A program made the position numbers and the translations under genes. DNA of 12,585 nt from contig USNI01000013.1 of NCBI GenBank assembly GCA_900555975.1, positions 1 to 12,585 of the forward strand, written 5' to 3'. Below the pieces are notes generated by a model that ran no database searches, had not been told where the DNA came from, and worked only from the letters and a program-made list of their open reading frames with translations. How positions within the stretch are numbered: position 1 is the first letter of the stretch; the number at the start of each line of letters is the position of its first letter. Positions 6,544 to 12,585 of this stretch are shown here, in pieces. This stretch comes from an uncultured Desulfovibrio sp. (GTDB lineage: Bacteria > Desulfobacterota > Desulfovibrionia > Desulfovibrionales > Desulfovibrionaceae).

Positions 6544-7263
6544 ATGACGTCGCTGGAAGAACGCTGGAGAGGCGTGCTGGATACCATGGCAGAGGCGGAA
6601 CGCAGAGCCGGACGCGCCGACGGGAGCGTGCGTCTCGTGGCCGTATCGAAATTTCATCCCGCTTCCGATATTGCGGAACTGTGCCGTCTCGGACAGAAGG
6701 ACTTTGGAGAAAACTACATACAGGAAGCCCGAGCCAAGCAGGAAGAGCTTTCCGGTCAGGACATACGCTGGCATGCCATAGGGCCGGTGCAGACCAACAA
6801 GGCCAGAGATGTGGCCGGTCGTTTTTTCCTGCTGCATACCCTGGATCGGGTGGAACTGGCCCGGGCCATCGGACGACGCCTCCCTGAAGGGGAGACGCAG
6901 AACGTGCTCATTCAGGTGAACATAGGGGAGGAACCGCAGAAGTCTGGCGTTCATCCCTCGGAATTGTCTGCTCTGTGCGAGCAGCTGCTCGAGAGCGGCC
7001 TGATCTGCGCAGGCGGGCCGGGACTGGTTCTGCGCGGCCTTATGTGCCTGCCGCCCCGGTGCGGGGAAGGAGAGGCTGCGCGTCCCTATTTCATACGTCT
7101 TCGTCATCTGCGCGATGAGCTTGAGAGGCGTTTCGGGCTCGATCTTCCGGAACTTTCCATGGGAATGTCCGGGGACTATCGGGAGGCCATCGAGGAGGGC
7201 GCGACCATCATCCGCGTGGGAACGGATATTTTTGGCCCCAGGCCTGTGAAGACGCAGGCCTGA
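6544..7263 (+). CDS. yggS: YggS family pyridoxal phosphate homeostasis protein (PLPBP)
   Basis: Cytoplasmic PLP-binding protein of 239 residues with the alanine-racemase-like barrel fold; relatives maintain vitamin B6 and amino/keto acid balance and have no clear enzymatic activity. The PLP lysine is Lys36 in VRLVAVSKFHP. Family motifs follow in order: FGENYIQEA, WHAIGPVQTNKARDV, VLIQVNIGEEPQKSGV, LRGLMCLPP and the phosphate-binding end LSMGMSGDYREAIEEGATIIRVGT (LSMGMS and RVGT conserved). I chose ATG 6544 because homology begins there and AAAAAGGA (6526-6533) precedes it. The frame is open back to ATG 6463, but that start overlaps era, has no family resemblance and would include the era terminator. 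In other bacteria the gene often sits by proC or cell-division genes; here it is flanked by era and a convergent methyltransferase gene. Confidence 0.93.
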   Translation: MTSLEERWRGVLDTMAEAERRAGRADGSVRLVAVSKFHPASDIAELCRLGQKDFGENYIQEARAKQEELSGQDIRWHAIGPVQTNKARDVAGRFFLLHTLDRVELARAIGRRLPEGETQNVLIQVNIGEEPQKSGVHPSELSALCEQLLESGLICAGGPGLVLRGLMCLPPRCGEGEAARPYFIRLRHLRDELERRFGLDLPELSMGMSGDYREAIEEGATIIRVGTDIFGPRPVKTQA

Positions 7264-7281
7264 GAATGACGGACGGAACAG

Positions 7282-7313
7282 GGACGCCCCGGAGCATAGG
7301 CTCCGGGGCGTCC
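7282..7313. terminator. Bidirectional terminator-like hairpin between yggS and rlmB
   Basis: GGACGCCCCGGAGC (7282-7295) and GCTCCGGGGCGTCC (7300-7313) are perfect 14-bp arms around an ATAG tetraloop. Outside the arms, ACA and TGT can add pairs with one bulged G. The hairpin lies between convergent genes and could stop transcription from both sides. There is no T-run on the plus side; the stem is followed by TGTCATCT. Confidence 0.75.
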
Positions 7314-7390
7314 TGTCATCTGAAGGCTGTTCATCAGAAACATGCAGGAACAGACAGAAAGACGCCTGTTCCGGGAAACGTCTGCCAGGG

Positions 7391-8149
7391 CTATCCTTCC
7401 AGAGTACGGGCAAAGCAGGAAATGAGAATGGCTCCGGCCTGTGCCACATTGAGAGAATCGAAGTCGCGCCGGAAGGGGATGCACAGGCTGCACCCGCAAT
7501 GCCTGAGGACGCCGGGACGTACGCCCCTGTCCTCGTTGCCCAGCACGAGCAGCGCCGGCAGCGGCAGCTTTTCCGTCAGAGGATTGAGGCTGTCTTCGAC
7601 CTTCTGGGCGGCGCAGGTCACAAATCCCGCGTCACGGGCGTCTTTGACCGCGCGGGAAAGATTGACCACCTGAGTGATGGGCAGACGCTCCAGAGCGCCG
7701 GCAGCGGATCGACGCGCTCCCGGTCCGAGAAAGGCGCTGTTGTGCCTCGGAAGAACGAGACCGGCTCCGCCCATGGCGAAAAGCGTGCGTGCCAGAGTAC
7801 CTACGTTGCCGGGATCCTGCACCTGGTCAAGCGCCACGATGAGGGGAAGGGGAGCAAGAACGGCCTGTTCCAGAAACGATTCCCACGGCATGAAGGACGC
7901 TTCGCGCAGGCGTGCGATGACGCCCTGATGGCCGGATCTGTCCGCCATGCGCGTAAGAGTCTCCTCGTTGACCAGCGAGAAGCGGACACCGTACTCCCGG
8001 CAGAGGTCAAGCAGTCTGGCGCTTTCGGTGCTGGCGCGTCCCTTGCGTACATAGACCATGTCCACCCGCTCCGGGTCACGTTCCAGAAGTTCCAGGACGG
8101 GCTTGAGGCCGGGCAGAAAATTTTCCCTGTCTTTGTCGTTCGTCATCAT
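7391..8149 (-). CDS. rlmB: TrmH/SpoU family RNA 2'-O-methyltransferase (23S rRNA Gm2251, RlmB-like)
   Basis: SAM-dependent SPOUT methyltransferase of 252 residues. RlmB methylates the 2'-OH of G2251 in the peptidyl-transferase P-loop of 23S rRNA. An N-terminal L30e-like substrate-binding domain (about 8-85: FLPGLKPVLELL ... SGHQGVIAR) precedes the knotted catalytic domain. SPOUT motif 1 is LDQVQDPGNVGTLARTLFA (107-125) with the key Asn115 and Arg121; motif 2 is LVLGNEDRGV (201-210) with Glu206; motif 3 is IPFRRDFDSLNVAQAGAIL (224-242) with SLNV. The start is ATG 8149 (or 8146 directly after), with a weak GGAAA nine bases upstream. It converges with yggS and diverges from mltD; no convincing promoter was found. 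RlmB is the most likely identity from the N-terminal domain and length, but another TrmH-family specificity, such as a tRNA target, cannot be excluded. Confidence 0.88.
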   Translation of the reverse strand: MMTNDKDRENFLPGLKPVLELLERDPERVDMVYVRKGRASTESARLLDLCREYGVRFSLVNEETLTRMADRSGHQGVIARLREASFMPWESFLEQAVLAPLPLIVALDQVQDPGNVGTLARTLFAMGGAGLVLPRHNSAFLGPGARRSAAGALERLPITQVVNLSRAVKDARDAGFVTCAAQKVEDSLNPLTEKLPLPALLVLGNEDRGVRPGVLRHCGCSLCIPFRRDFDSLNVAQAGAILISCFARTLEG

Positions 8150-8202
8150 GCTGCATTATTTCCGCTGGATAATGTTAAAAAATCGGGTGGAGGCGCATTT
8201 GG

Positions 8203-8217
8203 GGAGATTGAATCTCC
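8203..8217. promoter_or_regulatory. Perfect 15-base dyad overlapping a candidate -35 element
   Basis: GGAGATT (8203-8209) and AATCTCC (8211-8217) are perfect arms around one central G. The dyad overlaps the TTGAAT -35 candidate at 8208-8213, a classical operator position between the divergent rlmB and mltD genes. Confidence 0.4.
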
Positions 8218-8236
8218 GCCTTTTTCAAGGTATCCT
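8208..8236 (+). promoter_or_regulatory. Candidate sigma70-type promoter upstream of mltD
   Basis: TTGAAT (8208-8213) and TATCCT (8231-8236) are separated by exactly 17 bases; each matches the consensus at four of six positions. Transcription would start near 8243, leaving about 205 bases to the mltD start, with an intrinsic terminator-like element in between. Confidence 0.4.
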
Positions 8237-8242
8237 TGTCCA

Positions 8243-8323
8243 TTCTTTGGTACATGGCTGAAAGAAAAAATATCGTGCGTTCGTCTCTGCGTGCTGTCCG
8301 TCTTCCCCGGAAGGCCTTTTTTT
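8243..8323 (+). ncRNA. Possible ~80-nt terminated transcript (small RNA or attenuated leader)
   Basis: The span runs from the predicted start of the 8208-8236 promoter to the T7 run at 8317-8323. It contains an A-rich single-stranded patch (8261-8270) and ends in a hairpin plus T-run, the usual outline of a bacterial small RNA. A 23-codon open frame starts at ATG 8254 (MAERKNIVRSSLRAVRLPRK...) and ends at a TGA next to the T-run, but has no ribosome binding site. No known RNA family is recognised; the call rests on inference. Confidence 0.25.
8300..8323 (+). terminator. Intrinsic terminator-like hairpin with T7 in the mltD leader
   Basis: GTCTTC (8300-8305) and GAAGGC (8310-8315) form a six-pair stem, including one G-U pair, around a CCCG tetraloop, followed by C and seven T (8317-8323). 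No complete plus-strand gene precedes it, so it would act on a short leader transcript or small RNA. Confidence 0.45.
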
Positions 8324-8325
8324 GA

Positions 8326-8351
8326 CCGCAGATCGCGTGCGGCGTCTTTTT
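8326..8351 (+). other. Second stem-loop with short T-run in the mltD leader
   Basis: CCGCA (8326-8330) and TGCGG (8338-8342) form a 5-bp stem with a seven-base loop, and a T5 run follows at 8347-8351. It is a weak terminator candidate directly behind the stronger one. Confidence 0.3.
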
Positions 8352-8353
8352 CT

Positions 8354-8374
8354 GCTGACGGATTCGTCAGCTTT
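8354..8374 (+). other. Third stem-loop in the mltD leader
   Basis: GCTGACG (8354-8360) and CGTCAGC (8365-8371) form a perfect 7-bp stem with a GATT tetraloop, followed by TTT. It completes a row of three hairpins in 75 bases and lies 74 bases before the mltD start. Confidence 0.4.
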
Positions 8375-8447
8375 CTGAGTGCATCTGTTCTCTGGCTGGT
8401 ATCCTGCTTTTGTTCGATATGCAAGTCCGCAATGATGGAGCGATGAT

Positions 8448-10277
8448 ATGAAAATTGGCAAACTGTACCGCCTTCCTCTGGCAGGAATGGCGGTGCTGAT
8501 CATGCTTTCCGGCTGCGGAAAGCAGCAGACGGTGAACGCCCCGGAACTGCTTTCCGCCGAAGCACGGCAGGAAGCCGTGGATCTGGGATCTCTTTCTTCG
8601 CTCACCGCAGCTGAGAAAAAAGCCTATTCCAATACGTCGAAGCTGGATAGAAATCTGAGTCCGGCCATGGAACGGCAGGTCCGCTACCATTTTGTGAAGT
8701 ATTCCCGTGAGCGCAGGGGCACCATGGAGAATTTTCTCCGCAACAGCATTCCCTATCTCAACTACACCAAGACAGTGTTCCGCATGCGCGGACTTCCGGA
8801 AGATCTTGCCTATCTCGCGTATCTGGAAAGCGGATACAACCCTCTTGCTGTTTCCCGCTCCAACGCCGTGGGCATGTGGCAGTTCATATCTTCCACGGGC
8901 AAGGCCTACGGGCTTCGACAGGACTGGTGGGTAGATGAACGCAAGGATCCCTACCGTTCCACGGAGGCCGCAGCCAGCTACCTTTCCCGACTTTATGACA
9001 TCTTTCATGACTGGCATCTTGCCGTGGCATCCTACAACGGCGGTGAAGGCAAGATAGGTCGTGCCAAGGAAGCCACGGGCGCGAGCAATCTGCACGAGAT
9101 CATTCAGAAGAACAATACTCTTGACGACAAGCTGCAGCTCAGGGAGGAAACGGCGCTTTACGTTCCCCGTTTTCTCGCCATTGCCAAGATCATGCGAAAT
9201 GCCGAAACGCTCGGCATACAGCCTTCCGCTCCCGATGCGGACCATCCCGTACTCATTCCCGTCGCGCAGCTGACGGTAAAATCCACGACGGATCTTGCTG
9301 AGCTGAGTCGCCGTCTCGGCATGGGCTGGAAGGAGTTTCAAGCTTATAATCCTCAGTTTCTGCGCGCAATCTCGCCTGCCGGACGCACTTCTACCGTCTA
9401 TGTGCCCAAAAACAAGGAGGCACTGGCGAGACAGCTTCTCAAGGGAACGCTTTCCGGCGCCGGCTGGAGCTATTACAAAGTGGCCAGAGGTGATACCCTT
9501 GCCAAGGTGAGTTCCCGTACCGGCGTCCCGGCTTCCGTCATCAGTCAGCTCAATCCCGGCAAACTGAAAAGCGGGCAGCAGCTTCGGCTTCCTGTGAACG
9601 TGCGATCCCTTCCCGATGTGATTCCGGCTGCTCCGGTCCGCAATGCGACGGCTGTGGCATCCGTATCCAAAACTTCGACGAAGAGCGATCATGTCTCCAG
9701 CGCCGTTCCCGAGAGCTACAAGGTCAGGAGCGGCGATACGCTTTCGGCCATTGCCAGCAGGTACGGTATCGGTCTCAGCGACATCTATGCCGCCAACGGA
9801 GGAGCCGACAAGCTCGGAACGCTCCGGGTCGGACAGGTCATCCGGCTTTCCGTACCCGTCAAGGCTGTGGCTCAGAAGTCGTCCGTTCCTGCGGCTTCCT
9901 CAAAGAAGCTGTCGTCACATACGGTGCAGTCCGGGGAAACGGCTTACGCCATTTCCCGCAGATACGGCATCTCCTTTGATGAACTCTGTGCCGTCAACGG
10001 TGGAAAGGATGCCCTCAGTCGTCTTTCTCCCGGTCAGGTCCTGAAAATTCCTTCCGGCGGAACGACGGCTGTCGCTCAGAAATCTTCCGGAACATCCCAG
10101 AAGACCGCGCCCGCGACGTCGAAGGTTGCGGAATACAGCGTGCAGAGCGGTGAGACACTGTGGAGCATTTCCCGCAAGTTCAATATGAAGCCCATGGAGC
10201 TTCTGGCGCTCAATGGAATGGATCAGTCCACCCGCGTCAAGGTGGGCGATACCGTCAAGGTCATTCGAAACAAGTAG
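8448..10277 (+). CDS. mltD: Lytic murein transglycosylase D with four LysM domains (lipoprotein)
   Basis: Outer-membrane-type lipoprotein of 609 residues that cleaves the glycan MurNAc-GlcNAc bond with 1,6-anhydro product formation. The signal peptide ends in the lipobox LSGC, with Cys23 the lipidated residue. The SLT catalytic domain spans about 75-250: catalytic Glu127 in YLESGYNP, then AVGMWQFISSTGKAYGL, DPYRSTEAAASYL and ASYNGGEGKIGRA. A degenerate LysM-like segment (about 275-321, NPQFLRAISPAG) follows, as in other MltD proteins. Four clear peptidoglycan-binding LysM repeats lie at 342-382, 423-468, 490-535 and 562-607, joined by Ser/Thr/Ala/Lys-rich linkers. GGAG at 8437-8440 is seven bases before the ATG. 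ftsY follows after 16 bases, so the two are probably co-transcribed. The leader carries three hairpins that may regulate the gene. Confidence in the family is high; the gene name follows domain order. Confidence 0.94.
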   Translation: MKIGKLYRLPLAGMAVLIMLSGCGKQQTVNAPELLSAEARQEAVDLGSLSSLTAAEKKAYSNTSKLDRNLSPAMERQVRYHFVKYSRERRGTMENFLRNSIPYLNYTKTVFRMRGLPEDLAYLAYLESGYNPLAVSRSNAVGMWQFISSTGKAYGLRQDWWVDERKDPYRSTEAAASYLSRLYDIFHDWHLAVASYNGGEGKIGRAKEATGASNLHEIIQKNNTLDDKLQLREETALYVPRFLAIAKIMRNAETLGIQPSAPDADHPVLIPVAQLTVKSTTDLAELSRRLGMGWKEFQAYNPQFLRAISPAGRTSTVYVPKNKEALARQLLKGTLSGAGWSYYKVARGDTLAKVSSRTGVPASVISQLNPGKLKSGQQLRLPVNVRSLPDVIPAAPVRNATAVASVSKTSTKSDHVSSAVPESYKVRSGDTLSAIASRYGIGLSDIYAANGGADKLGTLRVGQVIRLSVPVKAVAQKSSVPAASSKKLSSHTVQSGETAYAISRRYGISFDELCAVNGGKDALSRLSPGQVLKIPSGGTTAVAQKSSGTSQKTAPATSKVAEYSVQSGETLWSISRKFNMKPMELLALNGMDQSTRVKVGDTVKVIRNK

Positions 10278-10293
10278 CAGACAGAGGTGAAGC

Positions 10294-11886
10294 ATGGGTT
10301 TTTTCTCCGCCGTTAAAAAGTTTTTCTCCGGAGGCAGTCAGTCCGGGGAAGAATCCGCCGTCAAAAAGGAGGCCGGAACGCGTGAAGCTCCGCAGGAGTC
10401 TGCCGCGGATTCCGGTGAAGAAAGCGGCAATACGGGAGCTGCCTCCTCCGCTGGCGAAGGAACGGAACAGAAATACGACGACGGCGAAGCTTCCTCTGCG
10501 GAGCGGAGTGACGGTGAGGAAGAAACTCCGGAGAATCCCTCCGACGGGGTGATGCACCCGGATGGGCGTTCGAAAGCCGGAGAATCCGATGTCGCCGACG
10601 GGGCGGCCTCTTCTGAAAAGGCGGATTCCGCAGATGACCGGTCGGAGAAGACGGCGTCAGCATCCGTTTCGGGCAGAAGTGAAGAGGAAGAGGCTCTGAC
10701 GCTGGCTCTGCGACAGGCGGAACCTCGTCTTTCCGCATGGTTGAATATCGTTCTGGACGGTGTGGAGGAGTCCGGAGATCTTCTGTGGTCCCGCCTGTCC
10801 TTCCTGCTTCGTGCTCTGGAAACGCCGGAAGACGAAGCCAGAGCGTTCATGGATGATTTCAAGGGCTGGCTTGAGCGCATGGATTATCACTGGCTGGAGG
10901 ATTTCCGGTCGGAGCTTCAGTATCGTCTGGCGCTTGCCCTCGACATGGAAGATGAGGAAGACGAGAGGGATCGTCTTTTTTTCAAACTCCAGAGCGGTCT
11001 TGCGCGTACCCGTGCCCGCTTCGGTCAGGGGCTGACAGCGCTCATGTCCGGTCATTCCGAACTGAACCAGAATTTCTGGGACGAGATGGAAGAGCTGTTC
11101 ATCATGGCCGACATGGGGGCCGAGCCGTCTCTGGCGCTGGTTCGTCGCCTGAAGGAACGCGCACGGGAAGAAGGCGTGACCACGCCCGACGGACTCATGC
11201 CGCTTCTTGAAGAAGAAGTGGAGGCCATATTCAAAACTCCCCGGCGTATTGCGGCGGTCAATCCGCCGGAAGTCATTCTCATGGTGGGGGTCAACGGCGT
11301 GGGCAAGACGACCACCATTGCCAAGCTGGCGTATCGTGCCCGCATGCAGGGCAAGAAAGTGCTCATTGCTGCCGCCGACACCTTCCGCGCCGCCGCCGTG
11401 GAACAGCTGGAAGTATGGGCAAAACGCATCGGTGCTGATTTTCACTCCAAGGGGATGGGGGCCGATCCGGCGGCCGTGGCCTTCGAGACCATGGACATTG
11501 CCATGCGCGGCGGTTATGACGTGCTTTTCATTGATACGGCCGGCCGTCTGCATACCAAGTCCAATCTGATGGACGAACTGCACAAGATACGGATGGTCGT
11601 GGAAAGAAAGCTCCCCGGCGCACCGCATCGCACCATCCTCGTCATTGATGCCACCACGGGGCAGAATGCCCTGCAGCAGACAAAGATGTTCAAGGATACC
11701 AGCGGAGTGAATGAAATCATTCTGACCAAGCTTGATGGAACGGCCAAGGGCGGCGTGGCGCTTGCCGTGGCCAGCCAGTTCGAGCTGCCCATCACGTTCA
11801 TCGGACTCGGAGAAAAGATGGAGGACCTGCGTCCCTTTGATCCGCATGATTTTGCCCGTGCTCTGCTCGGCAGGGAAGAGGCATAG
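10294..11886 (+). CDS. ftsY: Signal recognition particle receptor FtsY
   Basis: SRP receptor GTPase (530 residues) that docks ribosome-SRP complexes at the inner membrane for co-translational insertion through SecYEG. Residues 1-130 form the acidic A domain, starting with the short amphipathic MGFFSAVKKFFSGG and continuing as a Ser/Glu/Asp/Gly-rich low-complexity stretch. Residues about 133-225 are an additional Leu/Trp/Glu-rich helical segment not found in E. coli-type FtsY. The N domain (about 230-320) and G domain follow: G1 GVNGVGKTT (332-340), DTFRAAAVEQL (362-372), DTAGR (414-418), TKLDGTAKGG (478-487) and the closing FIGLGEKMEDLRPFD (502-516). All GTPase residues are intact. AGAGGTGA (10283-10290) precedes the ATG. 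The gene is 16 bases behind mltD, and a strong hairpin at 12006-12033 closes it. Confidence 0.97.
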   Translation: MGFFSAVKKFFSGGSQSGEESAVKKEAGTREAPQESAADSGEESGNTGAASSAGEGTEQKYDDGEASSAERSDGEEETPENPSDGVMHPDGRSKAGESDVADGAASSEKADSADDRSEKTASASVSGRSEEEEALTLALRQAEPRLSAWLNIVLDGVEESGDLLWSRLSFLLRALETPEDEARAFMDDFKGWLERMDYHWLEDFRSELQYRLALALDMEDEEDERDRLFFKLQSGLARTRARFGQGLTALMSGHSELNQNFWDEMEELFIMADMGAEPSLALVRRLKERAREEGVTTPDGLMPLLEEEVEAIFKTPRRIAAVNPPEVILMVGVNGVGKTTTIAKLAYRARMQGKKVLIAAADTFRAAAVEQLEVWAKRIGADFHSKGMGADPAAVAFETMDIAMRGGYDVLFIDTAGRLHTKSNLMDELHKIRMVVERKLPGAPHRTILVIDATTGQNALQQTKMFKDTSGVNEIILTKLDGTAKGGVALAVASQFELPITFIGLGEKMEDLRPFDPHDFARALLGREEA

Positions 11887-12005
11887 ACGTTTCCGAGAAC
11901 ATGGGAGAACTTCCGATGGTCCTGTCGTTCGGAGATTTTCCGGCAGACACTGGAAGAAGCTCTATGACGGTATCAGTAGCGAATTGCCATTGAGAAGATG
12001 AATAA

Positions 12006-12033
12006 GGGGAGGGGGAAGATGTTCCTCCTCCCC
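12006..12033 (+). terminator. Terminator-like hairpin downstream of ftsY
   Basis: GGGGAGGGGGAA (12006-12017) and TTCCTCCTCCCC (12022-12033) pair over 12 positions with one G-U wobble and a GATG tetraloop. It is followed by TGTCATTT rather than a T-run. It lies 120 bases after the ftsY stop and is the best candidate for the end of the mltD-ftsY transcript. Confidence 0.65.
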
Positions 12034-12041
12034 TGTCATTT

Positions 12042-12510
12042 AAAACGAAGGCAATGTCGTCTTCTGTCTGTTTGAACGAAGGATGTCGCAGGCTTTGCAG
12101 AATAAAGGCGTTTTCTGCGGCAGCGACTCCCCTGCCGGCTTCATGGTCTGGTACCGGTATGCCTGTGTGCCGGCGTGGAGCCCTTCAGCCTGTTCTGATG
12201 ATACCCTGATCATCGACGCCATGCCGGAACGGATGAAAAGTTCTTGTGGCGGCGTGTCCGGACAGAGATCAGCCTGTAGGCAGGGTAGAATCCATCAGCT
12301 CGGAGCACTACAGGGACAGGGGGGACTGGTCCGGCCTTCTTATGAACCTGACATGGTCGGTCATGCATTTCATTGCGGATGGTCCAGGGCAAAGACACCC
12401 TGTTTCGTCCCTGTTCCATAGGCTCGGAGCGGGATGAGGCGGAAGCAAGTTCTCCGCGCCCGGTTGATGGAATCTCCGGAACATGACTCTTCAGTGGAAG
12501 GAGCATCGGT
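12042..12510. other. Intergenic stretch without a convincing gene
   Basis: About 470 bases after the ftsY terminator contain only short open frames on both strands (60-112 codons). None has a usable ribosome binding site, a recognisable motif, or the codon pattern of the neighbouring genes. I saw no tRNA, SRP RNA or other RNA signature. The stretch may be plain intergenic DNA or the worn remnant of a lost gene. Confidence 0.5.
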
Positions 12511-12533
12511 AAAAAAAGACAGGGGTAACTGTC
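12511..12533 (-). terminator. Candidate minus-strand intrinsic terminator
   Basis: Read on the minus strand, GACAG (12533-12529) and CTGTC (12522-12518) form a 5-bp stem with a six-base loop, followed by seven T (12517-12511). The stem is short but the T-run is good. It would end a minus-strand transcript entering from beyond the right edge, converging on ftsY. Confidence 0.4.
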
Positions 12534-12561
12534 ATGAACACGCGGCACAGACGAAGAAAGC

Positions 12562-12585
12562 GGCGTTCTTTCGGAGAAGAACGCC
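12562..12585. terminator. Hairpin at the right edge of the window
   Basis: GGCGTTCTT (12562-12570) and AAGAACGCC (12577-12585) form a perfect 9-bp stem; an inner T-G pair would leave a CGGA tetraloop. On the minus strand it is followed by GCTTTCTTC, a loose T-rich tail. Since the window ends at its last base, a plus-strand T-run cannot be judged. Confidence 0.5.

Noticed and set aside
8254..8326. 23-codon leader peptide in the mltD leader
   Set aside because: No ribosome binding site before the ATG and no run of one regulatory amino acid; kept only as a note under the possible small RNA.
7499..8446. Plus-strand open frame of 315 codons over rlmB and the mltD leader
   Set aside because: No motif, and the minus strand carries the three SPOUT motifs in order.
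8367..9692. Minus-strand open frame of 441 codons opposite mltD
   Set aside because: No recognisable domain; mltD has a lipobox, catalytic Glu and LysM repeats on the plus strand.
12040..12297. Minus-strand frame with WILPC and TPLFCKAC, faintly recalling cysteine-rich KTR proteins (WILCP ... FPLFCPKC)
   Set aside because: Spacing between the two parts is about twice that of the family, the second CP motif is broken, there is a stop before the tryptophan, and the internal ATG lacks a ribosome binding site. Probably chance.
12083..12421. Plus-strand open frame of 112 codons after ftsY
   Set aside because: AAGG abuts the ATG with no spacing, the product has no motif, and several overlapping frames of similar length exist.

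Overview
The window looks like core chromosome of a GC-rich, Gram-negative bacterium, most likely a member of the Desulfovibrionales (Desulfovibrio/Bilophila/Mailhella type). The grounds are the phoH - 7TM-HD phosphohydrolase - ybeY - era order, an MltD lipoprotein with four LysM repeats, an FtsY with a long acidic and helical N-terminal extension, and strong G/C preference at third codon positions. The assignment is inference from gene content and protein style; no search was run. No phage, insertion sequence, CRISPR array, tRNA or rRNA gene was seen.

Layout. Bases 1-1038 (minus strand) hold most of a flavin-dependent nitronate monooxygenase/FabK-like oxidoreductase that runs off the left edge, with a good sigma70-type promoter and a dyad near its start site. 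A 467-base divergent intergenic region follows, carrying small inverted repeats and a 23-base direct repeat. The plus-strand cluster then starts: phoH (1506), a PgpH/YqfF-type membrane HD phosphohydrolase (2503, overlapping phoH by 14 bases), ybeY (4920, ATGA overlap) and, after a structured 116-base gap, era (5525). A hairpin just after era separates it from yggS (6544-7263). A perfect 14-bp hairpin lies between yggS and the convergent minus-strand rlmB-like methyltransferase gene (7391-8149). A 298-base divergent region with a candidate promoter, a dyad and three stem-loops (one followed by seven T) leads to mltD (8448) and ftsY (10294-11886). A 12-bp hairpin closes ftsY, and the last roughly 550 bases hold no convincing gene but end in two hairpins that could terminate a minus-strand gene beyond the right edge.

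How the genes work together. phoH, ybeY and era form a ribosome-centred set: YbeY acts in rRNA maturation and ribosome quality control, Era is the 30S assembly GTPase, and PhoH is an ATPase repeatedly found next to ybeY. RlmB-type 23S rRNA methylation fits the same theme. The HD phosphohydrolase probably links the operon to nucleotide second-messenger (c-di-AMP) turnover. YggS handles pyridoxal phosphate homeostasis, MltD remodels peptidoglycan, and FtsY is the SRP receptor for membrane protein insertion.

I found no strong case for a new multi-gene system. The most interesting unexplained signals are non-coding: the possible short terminated transcript upstream of mltD, the alternative pairings in the era leader, the dyad at the nitronate monooxygenase promoter, and the 35-base-period repeat upstream of phoH.
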